Assembly (NCBI RefSeq): GCF_049116555.1
Contig: NZ_JAGDYT010000004.1
Span: 124,001-188,000 of the forward strand
Source: Maricaulis maris_C
Lineage (GTDB): Bacteria; Pseudomonadota; Alphaproteobacteria; Caulobacterales; Maricaulaceae
Reading direction: 5' to 3'
Length of the DNA: 64,000 nt
The translations under genes were made by a program, and so were the position numbers. Below, one piece after another: positions 16,932 to 25,394 of this stretch. The stretch's first letter is position 1, and the number at the start of each line of letters is the position of its first letter. Below the pieces are notes generated by a model. That model was not told the origin of the DNA, did not search any database, and worked only from the letters and a program-made list of their open reading frames with translations.

Positions 16932-17567
16932 ATGACCAGGGGAAAGTTTATCACGCTGGAAGGCGGTGAGGGCGCAGGCAAGACCACCCTTATTCGCGGC
17001 CTGACCCATGCCTTGGCCGATCTCGGCATTGTTACGCTTGTGACGCGCGAACCCGGGGGAACGCCCGGCGCAGAGCTTCTTCGCGACCTGCTTTTGAATG
17101 GTGATGTCGAGCGCTGGTCATCCCGTACCGAAGCGCTGTTGATGTATGCCGCCAGGGTTGATCATGTCGAACGCTGCATCAAGCCGGCCCTGAATCGCGG
17201 TGCCTGGGTCTTGTGTGACCGCTTCGCGGATTCCACCCGTGCCTATCAGGGCGTCGGCGGTGGTCTGGGGGCCGCAGACCTGGCCGAACTTCAGCATTTC
17301 GCGCTCAATGACTTCCATGCTGACCTGACCTTGATCGTCGACCTTGAGCCGGCGATCGGTCTTGAGCGCACGATCAAGCGCGGCGAGAAGATCACCCGCT
17401 TCGAGAAATTCGACGCCGAGTATCACGAGCGCCTGCGCCAGGCCTTTCTGGATATTGCCGAGGAAGAGCCGGAGCGCTGTGTTGTTCTCGATGGCAGTCA
17501 GTCGACCGAAGCCGTCCTGACCGCTGCCCTGGCCGCCGTTCGTACCCGCTTGTTTTCAACGGCATGA
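16932..17567 (+). CDS. tmk: Thymidylate kinase
   Basis: Phosphorylates dTMP to dTDP for DNA synthesis. The 211-residue protein has the P-loop EGGEGAGKTTLIRGL at residues 9-23, the DRF/nucleoside region CDRFADSTRAYQG and a lid-like RGEKITRFEKFDAEYHERLR. I chose the ATG at 16932, which puts the P-loop at the usual distance; the open frame extends upstream into dacA. Its stop overlaps the holB start (ATGA). The tmk-holB-tatD order is common in proteobacteria. Confidence 0.96.
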   Translation: MTRGKFITLEGGEGAGKTTLIRGLTHALADLGIVTLVTREPGGTPGAELLRDLLLNGDVERWSSRTEALLMYAARVDHVERCIKPALNRGAWVLCDRFADSTRAYQGVGGGLGAADLAELQHFALNDFHADLTLIVDLEPAIGLERTIKRGEKITRFEKFDAEYHERLRQAFLDIAEEEPERCVVLDGSQSTEAVLTAALAAVRTRLFSTA

Positions 17568-18613
17568 GCACGGATCCCGATATCGGGTCTGATGTTCAGC
17601 CGGGCTGTCTGCCACCGCGTGAGCGCTATGACTTGTTCGGGCATGACGCGGCAGAACAGGCGTTTGCCTCGGCCTGGGAGAGCGGGCAGCTGCACCATGC
17701 CTGGATGATCACCGGACCCCGCGGTGTCGGGAAGGCGAGCCTCGCCTGGCGGGCGGCGCGGCGTGTGCTGGGGGCCCGACCGATGCCGGAGGCCGGCCCG
17801 CTCGGCGCCAGTGCCCAGGACCCGGTCTGTAAACTGATCGAGTCCCAGGCCACGCCGGATCTCCTGCTCCTGCGCCGCCCCTGGGACGACAAGCGCAAGC
17901 GCTGGCGGGCAGAGATCACGGTCGAGGAAGCCCGACGTGCGCCGCATTTCTTCGAAATGAGTTCCGGTGGCGGGGGCTGGCGCGTCTGTATCGTGGATTG
18001 CGCTGACGACATGAATAACAATGCCGCGAACGCCCTGCTGAAAACACTGGAAGAACCGCCGCATCGTGGCGTGCTGTTTCTGGTCGCCCATACCCCGGGT
18101 CGGCTTCCGGCCACGATCCGGTCCCGCTGCCGCCGTTTGAATCTGCGCGCACCTTCGGCAGAATCGACTGCCACCTGGCTGGAGCAGACAGGTGCGGCTG
18201 CGGATGCTGGTGCAGCGCTTGCGGCGGCGCGTCTTGCCGGCGGCGCACCGGGCCGAGCCCTGGCGCTGATTTCCGGAGGCGGCGTGGCGCTGGCGGCCGA
18301 GGTCAATCTTCTCGTCGACCGCGGCGCGACTGCCAGTGATGTCGATATTCGCAAGATTGCCGAACGTCTCAGCCTGAAAGGACAGGAGGAGATGCGCGAC
18401 CTGTTTTACCAGGTTCTTGCCAATGCCATTCGCGGTCAGGCCCGCGAGCGCGCTGAAGCCGGTCGCGATCCCACCGCCTGGCTGGACAGCTGGCGTGCCC
18501 TCAATGCGCTTGTCCGCGACGCCAACGCGCTCTATCTCGACCCGAGACAAACCATCTTGAGCGCGCTCGGCCAGGTCCGCGATGTCGCGCGCAAGGAAAA
18601 GGCCGGCGCCTGA
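17564..18613 (+). CDS. holB: DNA polymerase III delta' subunit
   Basis: Clamp-loader subunit that helps load the beta clamp during replication. The 349-residue AAA+ protein shows a P-loop-like GPRGVGKASLAWRAA and VDCADDMNNNAANALLKTLEEPP, the Walker-B-side and sensor region typical of delta', then TIRSRCRRLNLRAPS with the SRC motif. The C-terminal part is the collar domain. It overlaps tmk by 4 bp and is followed 2 bp later by the TatD gene, so the three are one unit. Confidence 0.93.
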   Translation: MSTDPDIGSDVQPGCLPPRERYDLFGHDAAEQAFASAWESGQLHHAWMITGPRGVGKASLAWRAARRVLGARPMPEAGPLGASAQDPVCKLIESQATPDLLLLRRPWDDKRKRWRAEITVEEARRAPHFFEMSSGGGGWRVCIVDCADDMNNNAANALLKTLEEPPHRGVLFLVAHTPGRLPATIRSRCRRLNLRAPSAESTATWLEQTGAAADAGAALAAARLAGGAPGRALALISGGGVALAAEVNLLVDRGATASDVDIRKIAERLSLKGQEEMRDLFYQVLANAIRGQARERAEAGRDPTAWLDSWRALNALVRDANALYLDPRQTILSALGQVRDVARKEKAGA

Positions 18614-18615
18614 GC

Positions 18616-19398
18616 ATGTATATCGACAGTCACGTCAATCTGCACGGCGAGCAATTTGCCGAGGATCTCGATGCCGTCATCGATCGCGCCCGTGCGGCTG
18701 GCGTCGGCCGAATGATCACGATTTGTTGCCAGCTCTCTGATTTTGAAGCCGTTTCCGCGATCGCTGACGCTCATGAAGATATCTGGTGCACGATCGGTGC
18801 GCATCCCCATCATGCCAAGGATCGCCCGGACATTACCGCCGATGAGCTGGTCGAGATCGCGCGGCACCCCAAAGTCGTGGGAATTGGGGAAACCGGGCTC
18901 GATTTCCATTACGGATACTCACCCAGGGACGAACAATTCCAGTCCCTGGCTGCCCATATCGACGCCGCGCGCCGGACTGATCTTCCGCTCATTCTCCACA
19001 CTCGCGAAGCCGACAAGGCGATGGCGGACGTGCTGGAAGACGAAATGGGGAAGGGGGCCTTCCGTCCCTTGCTGCACTGCTATACTGGCGGGACTGAACT
19101 GGCCCATCGGGCCTCCAAACTCGGCGCCTATTTCGCTGCGTCCGGGATCATCACCTTCAAAAAGGCCGAGGATGTTCGCGCGGTGTTTCGCGATGAGGTC
19201 GCCGATGACCGGGTGATCGTCGAGACCGATTGCCCTTATCTCGCGCCAGTCCCGCACCGCGGCAAGCGTTGTGAGCCGGCCTTCCTGCCGGATGTTGCCC
19301 ATGGCCTGGCCCAGGTGAAGGGCTGGACGGATGAGGAATGCGAGCAGCGCACCACCGAGAATTTTTTCCGCCTGTTTGACCGGGTCACGAGACCATGA
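18616..19398 (+). CDS. TatD-family metal-dependent hydrolase/DNase
   Basis: A 260-residue TIM-barrel hydrolase of the TatD/YcfH family. Metal-binding landmarks are TIGAHPHHA, GIGETGLDFHY (Glu), LPLILHTREA (His), LLHCYTGG (His) and VIVETDCPYLAPVPHRGKRC (Asp). One ligand is unusual: the N-terminal HxH reads DSHVNLH, so the second His of the usual motif is Asn. It overlaps the next gene by 4 bp. TatD proteins are 3'-5' DNases or D-aminoacyl-tRNA-type hydrolases by family; the exact role is not shown by sequence. Confidence 0.9.
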   Translation: MYIDSHVNLHGEQFAEDLDAVIDRARAAGVGRMITICCQLSDFEAVSAIADAHEDIWCTIGAHPHHAKDRPDITADELVEIARHPKVVGIGETGLDFHYGYSPRDEQFQSLAAHIDAARRTDLPLILHTREADKAMADVLEDEMGKGAFRPLLHCYTGGTELAHRASKLGAYFAASGIITFKKAEDVRAVFRDEVADDRVIVETDCPYLAPVPHRGKRCEPAFLPDVAHGLAQVKGWTDEECEQRTTENFFRLFDRVTRP

Positions 19399-20246
19399 CC
19401 GGCGTAGCGCGTTTGACCCTGTTGGGGACCGGTTCGTCAGGCGGCGTGCCGCGGGCCAATGGTGACTGGGGTGATTGCGATCCTGAAAATCCACGGAATC
19501 GCCGCCGCCGCTGCGCCGCCCTGATCGAACAGGCCGCCACCGAGTCTGCGCTGGCGGACGGTGAGGCGGTCACGCGGGTTGTCATCGATACTTCGCCGGA
19601 TTTCCGCGAACAGATGCTGTCTGCCGGCGTCAGGCGGATCGACGGTGTGGTGATGACCCATGATCATGCGGACCAAACGCATGGCATCGATGATCTGCGC
19701 GCCTTTGCCTATCTCCAACGCCAGAGAATTCCCGTCTGGATGGACAAGCCGACCGCTGACAGTCTCACCAACCGCTTCAGCTACACCTTCCAGGCACCGC
19801 CGGGATCGGGATATCCTCCAATCCTTGACCGCAAGCCGATGCCGGCTTGCGGTGAGACGGTTACAATCGACGGGCCGGGCGGTTCCGTGGCGATCATTCC
19901 TTTTGACCAGGAACATGGCCGAATCCGTTCATTGGGTTTTCGGGTTGGCGCGCTGGCTTACTCGGCCGACATCAACGCTTTGCCCGATGACAGTGCTGCG
20001 ATCCTCGAGGGAATCCAGTGCTGGGTCGTTGATGCCTTGCGCGATGAACCGCACCCGACACATTTCAATGTTGATGACGCGCTTTCTGCGATCAAACGGA
20101 TCGGCGTCCCGCAGGCGGTTCTGACCAATCTCCACATCACGCTCGATCACGCAGCGCTTGCCGCCCGGTTGCCGGATGGTGTTCGTCCAGCCCATGACGG
20201 TCTCTCAATCGAAACCCGAAACGGGACCGTGCTTATCCGTGATTGA
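19395..20246 (+). CDS. MBL-fold metal-dependent hydrolase (PhnP-like)
   Basis: A 283-residue metallo-beta-lactamase-fold phosphodiesterase-like protein. It starts with TLLGTGSSGGVPRANGDWG and has a Cys-containing loop (DCDPENPRNRRRRCAALI) as in PhnP/cyclic phosphodiesterases. The metal motif is MTHDHADQTHGIDDLRAF. Later metal residues are in LAYSADINALPD and ITLDHAALAARLP. It is last in the dacA-tmk-holB-tatD cluster, a common position for this orphan hydrolase in alphaproteobacteria. No other phn gene is near, so the substrate is open. Confidence 0.9.
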   Translation: MTGVARLTLLGTGSSGGVPRANGDWGDCDPENPRNRRRRCAALIEQAATESALADGEAVTRVVIDTSPDFREQMLSAGVRRIDGVVMTHDHADQTHGIDDLRAFAYLQRQRIPVWMDKPTADSLTNRFSYTFQAPPGSGYPPILDRKPMPACGETVTIDGPGGSVAIIPFDQEHGRIRSLGFRVGALAYSADINALPDDSAAILEGIQCWVVDALRDEPHPTHFNVDDALSAIKRIGVPQAVLTNLHITLDHAALAARLPDGVRPAHDGLSIETRNGTVLIRD

Positions 20247-20556
20247 TGCGTAACGCCGGGCACTCGGCTTCGAGATCTCCCCACGCATTGTTTCTCATAA
20301 TATTTATTATGCGCGATATTGATATGGCGTAGCGGGCCCGCTCGTCGCGACCTCGCCCACCGACTTCTCCAGTAATTTGTTTGAATGCAGTAGCTTCCGG
20401 CCCCTGCTTCATGTGCAGGATTATCGGGGTTTTCGTTCGCGTGGTATGAGAGGTCGGGATTTCCATCCTGCTTTAAGTATCTCGGGCGGGCTTACACAGC
20501 GGCAAATCGGACTATGGTCGGGTTACGCAGTTTTGCGCCTGCCACGGGAGCCCGAC
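20247..20556. other. 310-bp intergenic stretch before mazG
   Basis: No credible gene. It is more AT-rich than its surroundings in the middle, where a short palindrome is found (20296-20311). It should contain the mazG promoter; no confident -35/-10 pair can be named. Confidence 0.4.
20296..20311. promoter_or_regulatory. AT-rich perfect palindrome, possible operator
   Basis: CATAATATTTATTATG is a perfect 7-2-7 inverted repeat in otherwise GC-rich DNA, about 250 bp upstream of mazG. It could be a regulator-binding site or a chance feature; the regulator is unknown. Confidence 0.3.
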
Positions 20557-21366
20557 ATGTCCGCGCCGTCTGAAACCCTGCCCCCGATCGAACGCCTCCT
20601 CGCGATCATGGCGAAGCTGCGTGATCCCGACGGCGGCTGCCCCTGGGATTTGGAACAGGATTTCGCGAGCATCGCGCCCTATACGATCGAGGAGGCCTAT
20701 GAGGTCGCGGACGCGATCGAGCGCAAACGCTATGATGAGCTGAAGGACGAGCTTGGCGATCTCCTCCTGCAGGTCGTGTTTCACAGTCAGTTGGCGCGTG
20801 AGGCCGGCCTGTTCGGTTTTGACGACGTCGCCCGGGCGATCAATAACAAGATGGTGCGTCGGCACCCGCATGTGTTTGGCGATGCCAGCACGCGGGACAG
20901 TGTGACCCAAACCGCCGAATGGGAGGCCCTAAAGGCCGCCGAACGCAAGGAGTCGAACAAGGGTGAAAGCCTGCTTGATGACGTCCCCATTGCCCTGCCC
21001 GCGCTGAAGCGTGCGCAAAAGCTGCAAAAGCGGGCAGCGACGGTCGGCTTTGACTGGCCGACAGCGGACCGGGTCCTGGACAAGGTCGACGAGGAGTTGG
21101 CCGAAGTCCGTGAAGCGATGGCGGCGGGCGATGCGGAGGCTGTAGCCGAGGAAATCGGCGACCTGATTTTCGTTTGCACCAATCTGGGCCGCAAGATGAA
21201 GGTCGATGTTGAGGCAGCCACGCGCAGCGCCAACACCAAATTCGAGCGCCGGTTTCGGCATATAGAACAAACGCTTGCGTCACAGGGCCGGATAACATCC
21301 GACGCGACACTGGACGAGATGGAAGCACTCTGGGATGAAGCCAAGAAGATTGAAAAGGGCGTGTAG
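20557..21366 (+). CDS. mazG: Nucleoside triphosphate pyrophosphohydrolase
   Basis: House-cleaning enzyme hydrolysing NTPs to NMP and pyrophosphate. The 269-residue product has two tandem MazG domains. The first shows LRDPDGGCPWDLEQDFASIA and EEAYEVADAIE...KDELGDLLLQVVFHSQLA, with the EExxE/ExxD metal site. The second shows DKVDEELAEVREAMAAGDAEAVAEEIGDLIFV. I chose the ATG at 20557, preceded by a CGGGAG site; the upstream extension has no family match. It is convergent with hflX, 38 bp away, matching the common hfq-hflX-mazG neighbourhood. Confidence 0.95.
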   Translation: MSAPSETLPPIERLLAIMAKLRDPDGGCPWDLEQDFASIAPYTIEEAYEVADAIERKRYDELKDELGDLLLQVVFHSQLAREAGLFGFDDVARAINNKMVRRHPHVFGDASTRDSVTQTAEWEALKAAERKESNKGESLLDDVPIALPALKRAQKLQKRAATVGFDWPTADRVLDKVDEELAEVREAMAAGDAEAVAEEIGDLIFVCTNLGRKMKVDVEAATRSANTKFERRFRHIEQTLASQGRITSDATLDEMEALWDEAKKIEKGV

Positions 21367-21404
21367 GACCCGGCCTGATTGTCTACCCCGGACAGGTCCG
21401 AAGG

Positions 21405-22757
21405 CTAGAAATCATCCTCATCTTCAATCTCGCCAATCCCCTGGGGAATAGCCAGATCGGGGAATTGAGACCGAAACCGCCCAGCCTCGACCGGGTGCAA
21501 GCGGACCTGAAGTGTGCTGGCGCCTGTCCTGGTGTCCATCTTGCTGGCCAGAACGTCACCATGCGCGTGAAGCCAGGCGAGCGCGCGCGCGTCCTGCGGC
21601 GGAATGGTGATTTCCAGGCGCTCATTCTCTTGCGACAGAGCGCGTTCAATGGCTTCGACGAGGATTTCAACACCTTCCCCTGTCACCGCTGACAGGGCCA
21701 GTTTGATCGGTCGCCCTGCCTTGAGATTGGCCATCTGGACGGTGATTCCGAGATCCTCCCGACCGTCTTCGTCCAACTGGTCTGCCTTGTTCCACGCTTC
21801 CAGCATGGCCTGCTCGTGGACCGGGCCGGCCTCGATCGCGTCGAGCACGCCTTCCACATCCTCGATACGTCCCTCACGGTCCGGGTCGGAGGAATCGATC
21901 ACATGGACAAGCAGATCCGCCTCACGAACCTCTTCGAGCGTGGCCCGGAAGGCCGCGATCAGCTCAGTCGGCAAATCGGTAATGAATCCCACCGTATCGG
22001 ACAGGAGAATTCGGGTGCCGCCGGGCAGGTCAACCGCCCTCACCGTCGGATCCAGTGTCGCGAAAGGCATATCCTGCGCAAAAACGCCGGCGCCAGTCAG
22101 CTTATTGAAAAGCGTGGACTTTCCAGCATTTGTATAGCCGACGAGTGCGACCGTGGGAAACGGGACATCCTGCCGTTTGGAACGGTGAAGGGAGCGCGTC
22201 CGCCGGACGTCTTCAAGTTGGCGGCGCAATTTGGACATCTTCTCGCTCAGCAAGCGACGGTCGGTCTCGATCTGGGTTTCACCCGGACCGGCGAGGAAGC
22301 CGCCACCGCCCCGCTGGCGCTCGAGATGCGTCCAGGTCCTGACCAGGCGTGAGCGTTCATAGGCCAGGCGGGCCAGTTCGACCTGCAGCACGCCCTCCTT
22401 GGTGCGGGCGCGTTGCCCAAAGATTTCCAGGATCAGACCCGTCCGGTCGACCACTTTCACATTCAGGGCTTTTTCGAGATTACGTTGCTGGACCGGCGAT
22501 AACGCTGCGTCGATTACCGCGACATTGGCCTCAAGCTCGACAAGCATGTCACGCAATTCATCCAGCTTGCCGCGTCCGAAATAGCGACCCGCATCGATCT
22601 TGCGCATGGGCAATATGAAAGCGTCCCCGACGACAAGGTCGAGGGCTTCAGCCAGTCCGGTGGCTTCTTCCAGGCGCGCCTCGGCGCGGCCCATCGTGTC
22701 TCGGCTGGCGGGATGAATGACAAGGGCGCGTGAAACCGGCGCCTCGCGCTCAATCAA
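21405..22757 (-). CDS. hflX: GTPase HflX
   Basis: Ribosome-associated GTPase that splits stalled or stressed ribosomes. The 450-residue protein has an N-terminal HflX domain (with GDAFILPMRKIDAGRYFGRG-type glycine-rich stretch), a coiled coil ending in the G domain, and G motifs GYTNAGKSTLFNKLTGA (G1), DTVGFITDLP (G3) and WNKADQLD (G4). A C-terminal extension of about 60 residues follows. Its ATG overlaps the hfq stop by 4 bp, giving the conserved hfq-hflX unit. Confidence 0.95.
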   Translation of the reverse strand: MIEREAPVSRALVIHPASRDTMGRAEARLEEATGLAEALDLVVGDAFILPMRKIDAGRYFGRGKLDELRDMLVELEANVAVIDAALSPVQQRNLEKALNVKVVDRTGLILEIFGQRARTKEGVLQVELARLAYERSRLVRTWTHLERQRGGGGFLAGPGETQIETDRRLLSEKMSKLRRQLEDVRRTRSLHRSKRQDVPFPTVALVGYTNAGKSTLFNKLTGAGVFAQDMPFATLDPTVRAVDLPGGTRILLSDTVGFITDLPTELIAAFRATLEEVREADLLVHVIDSSDPDREGRIEDVEGVLDAIEAGPVHEQAMLEAWNKADQLDEDGREDLGITVQMANLKAGRPIKLALSAVTGEGVEILVEAIERALSQENERLEITIPPQDARALAWLHAHGDVLASKMDTRTGASTLQVRLHPVEAGRFRSQFPDLAIPQGIGEIEDEDDF

Positions 22758-23026
22758 TCCGTGGCGCTCTCTTCCGCCGCATCCTCATCCGCCTTGTCGT
22801 CTTCGAACAAGGACACCGGCGCGGCCGGCATGATGGTCGAAATGGCGTGCTTGTAGACGAGCTGCGAAAGCCCGTCCCGACGAAGCAGGACACAGAAATT
22901 GTCAAACCAGGTGACGACACCCTGCAGCTTCACACCATTGACGAGGAAGATGGTCAGGGGCGTCTTCGTTTTACGCACAGAGTTGAGGAAGACATCCTGG
23001 AGATTTTGTTTTTTATCGTGCGACAT
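22754..23026 (-). CDS. hfq: RNA chaperone Hfq
   Basis: Sm-like hexameric RNA chaperone that pairs small RNAs with mRNAs. The 90-residue product starts MSHDKKQNLQDVFLNSVRK and carries both Sm motifs, TIFLVNGVKLQGVVTWFD and the diagnostic YKHAIST. A short acidic C-terminal tail follows, typical of alphaproteobacteria. A longer open frame upstream is out of keeping with the family and the ATG at 23026 is chosen. About 106 bp separate it from dat, enough for its own promoter. It overlaps hflX by 4 bp. Confidence 0.97.
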   Translation of the reverse strand: MSHDKKQNLQDVFLNSVRKTKTPLTIFLVNGVKLQGVVTWFDNFCVLLRRDGLSQLVYKHAISTIMPAAPVSLFEDDKADEDAAEESATD

Positions 23027-23132
23027 GTTGGCTCCGCATGCGTCGCTTTGATCAGCGATTCGTATCAAGGGTATACAGGCCTTGCCTGAGGCTGCAACCA
23101 CTTCATTTTGCATGGGAAGCGGGAGCGTGCGC

Positions 23133-23978
23133 TCAAGCCTCCCCCAGATAGGCCTGGCGCAGGGACAGGGTCAGCGAGCCCGGCTCCCCATTGGCGATGA
23201 TATGATTGTCAATCAACACAACCGGGGTCACGAAGGATGTGGCAGATGTCAGAAAGGCCTCGCGTGCCTCATAGGCCTCTTGCGGGGTAAATCCCCTCTC
23301 CTCGATTTCCAGTCCAACATCTTGAGCACATTTGATAATTCGAGCTCGCGTGATGCCGTGCAGGATGCCCTGATCGGCTTGCCGGGTGACCAGTTTCCCG
23401 GCCTTGGTAACAATCCAGGCATTGGTCGAGCTACCTTCCGTGACGCGCCCGTCCCGATCGACCTGCCAGGCCTCGACAGCCCCTGCTTCGTGGGCCGCCT
23501 GCTTGGCGAGGACATTTGGCAACAGGTTGACGGTTTTGATGTCGCAGCGCGCCCAGCGTTGATCCGGCACGGTGATAACGGCAATTCCGCACTGAGCTCG
23601 TGCGTCCGCCGCCGCGAGATCCAGTCGCTTGCAGGTCAGCACGATGGTGGGTGTCACCGCCTGTTTCGGGAAGGCATGGTCCCGACGCGCCTGGCCGCGG
23701 GAAATCTGGAGATAGACAAGACCGTTGCGGATCCGGTTCCGTCGCAGCAATTCACCAATGATGTGTTCCAGAGCCGCCCGGCTCCTTGGCGCGGTTATCC
23801 GGAGTTCGCCCAGTGAGCGTTCAAGCCGGGCAAAATGTCCGTCTGCGTCCATCAGTTCGCCCTTGCGGACGCTCCAGACTTCATAGACGGCATCGGCAAA
23901 CTGGAAACCACGGTCCTCAACATGGATCGAGGCCTCGCCGTGCGGGAAGAACCGGCCATTTACATAGGCAAAGCGCAT
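23133..23978 (-). CDS. dat: D-amino acid aminotransferase
   Basis: PLP fold-type IV transaminase interconverting D-alanine and D-glutamate, supplying cell-wall precursors. The 281-residue protein starts FAYVNGRFFPHGEASIHVED. The PLP lysine lies in the IKTVNLLPNVLAKQAA stretch (Lys of DIKTVN) and VTEGSSTNAWIV holds the phosphate-binding residues. Branched-chain aminotransferase and aminodeoxychorismate lyase are relatives, but length and the DRGFQFADAVYEVW start favour the D-amino acid group. It lies 9 bp after trkH in the same direction. Confidence 0.88.
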   Translation of the reverse strand: MRFAYVNGRFFPHGEASIHVEDRGFQFADAVYEVWSVRKGELMDADGHFARLERSLGELRITAPRSRAALEHIIGELLRRNRIRNGLVYLQISRGQARRDHAFPKQAVTPTIVLTCKRLDLAAADARAQCGIAVITVPDQRWARCDIKTVNLLPNVLAKQAAHEAGAVEAWQVDRDGRVTEGSSTNAWIVTKAGKLVTRQADQGILHGITRARIIKCAQDVGLEIEERGFTPQEAYEAREAFLTSATSFVTPVVLIDNHIIANGEPGSLTLSLRQAYLGEA

Positions 23979-23987
23979 CGTCGTCCG

Positions 23988-25391
23988 TTACTTCCTCTTG
24001 AACAGGGCCCAGATGGCAGCGATCGCGGCCAACACTTCCAGACGCCCGAGGATCATGGCTGAAATAAGGATCGGCTTGGCCTCGTCGGGTATCTGGCGCC
24101 AGCTGGTCAATGCATCCGACTGATCCAGCAAGGGACCGATATTGGCAAGGGCGGCCGTCATCGCGAGGAAGGCTGTCTCGAAATCAAGTCCGACCGAGGC
24201 CAGGGCAATTGTTCCGACGCCGATCGCGGCCACGAAAGCCAGGACATAGGCCCAGATACCAACCAGCGCGCTTTCCCGTACGCGGCGACCGCGGAAGCTG
24301 ACCGGCACAACGCTGCGCGGGTCGGACAGGACGGCAAGCTCGGCGCCCATTCGTTTCCACAGCAAGAGGATGCGGGAGACCTTGATCCCGCCTGTCGTCG
24401 ATGCCGCCGCTCCGCCGATAAGGGCGACGAAGATTGACGCGGCCAGCGCCGGAATGACCCCGCCTCCGGCCGAGAACCCGCTGGTTGTCACAATGAAGGT
24501 CGCATCCAGTACATCCGAGAACGGCGTGCCCGGTCGGGCAAGGACAAAGAAGCCTCCCAGGCCGACAATGAGCGCGAATATCCCCAGGATGTCCGGATCA
24601 CGGAGGACGGACCGGTCGCGGAGGACATCCCAGAACAGGGCGATGTTCAGGGCACCGACGAGACAGCCCACCATGACCCAGATGGTTGAGATCGGCCCGA
24701 TACTCTCCAGCAGCCCGCCATCCGTCGGCGTATAGCCACTGGTGGAAATCGCGCTCATCGACAGGACGGTGGCGTTGAACAGGCCGTTGCCGGCAAACAA
24801 CAGGCCCAGCCAGACCAGAGAGGTGAGCACGGAATAGATGATTGCGACGCGTTTGGCGGCGAGCGGGAGATGCGAGAACACATTGTCCGAGCGCAGGGTC
24901 AGCAGGGCCGATTTGCGGATTGCCGGGACATCCCTGTCCAGCGCGGCGAAAACGCCGATCGCCAGCAAGAGCGTCGCATAGCCCCCCAGCCAGCCGAGAA
25001 TGGCCCGCCAGAAAATGAGAGACCGAGGCAGGTCATCCGCGGGCAGAAGTGTCGCACCGGTCGTGGTCACCGCCGAATAGGCTTCGAAGACCGCATCGAT
25101 CGGATCAAAATACCCGGTCAGCCAGAATGGCAGCGCCGCCATTGCTGGTGCCGTGATCCATGACAGCAGCGCCAGGCCGAGGGCATCGAGAGCGCTGGCC
25201 CTTGATTTCAGCCCGCGGGTCGCGGTCAGGATGAAAATGCCCGGAACGAAGGCGATCAATGCCGTCGTCCCGAACAGGGGTGCGAGATGCGGCTCACCGA
25301 CCGCTGCCGCCACAAATGCGGCAAACAGGGCCACGCCCGCGAACAGGACCCAGAGCGCGCCAAGCGGCCGGAGAAAGGCGACGGGCGTCAT
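23988..25391 (-). CDS. trkH: Trk-type potassium uptake protein, membrane subunit
   Basis: K+-translocating membrane subunit. The 467-residue protein contains four M1-P-M2 repeats; selectivity-filter-like segments are seen at SAVTTTGATLLP, SAISTSGYTPTDGG and TTSGFSAGGGV, each with the expected Gly. About ten or more hydrophobic helices are visible. It follows trkA by 3 bp, so the pore and its regulatory subunit are cotranscribed with ntrYX upstream, an arrangement found across alphaproteobacteria. Confidence 0.93.
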   Translation of the reverse strand: MTPVAFLRPLGALWVLFAGVALFAAFVAAAVGEPHLAPLFGTTALIAFVPGIFILTATRGLKSRASALDALGLALLSWITAPAMAALPFWLTGYFDPIDAVFEAYSAVTTTGATLLPADDLPRSLIFWRAILGWLGGYATLLLAIGVFAALDRDVPAIRKSALLTLRSDNVFSHLPLAAKRVAIIYSVLTSLVWLGLLFAGNGLFNATVLSMSAISTSGYTPTDGGLLESIGPISTIWVMVGCLVGALNIALFWDVLRDRSVLRDPDILGIFALIVGLGGFFVLARPGTPFSDVLDATFIVTTSGFSAGGGVIPALAASIFVALIGGAAASTTGGIKVSRILLLWKRMGAELAVLSDPRSVVPVSFRGRRVRESALVGIWAYVLAFVAAIGVGTIALASVGLDFETAFLAMTAALANIGPLLDQSDALTSWRQIPDEAKPILISAMILGRLEVLAAIAAIWALFKRK

Positions 25392-25394
25392 GGC

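Noticed and set aside
20233..20466. 77-codon minus-strand frame before mazG
   Set aside because: Overlaps the MBL hydrolase end, has mixed codon use and no ribosome site.
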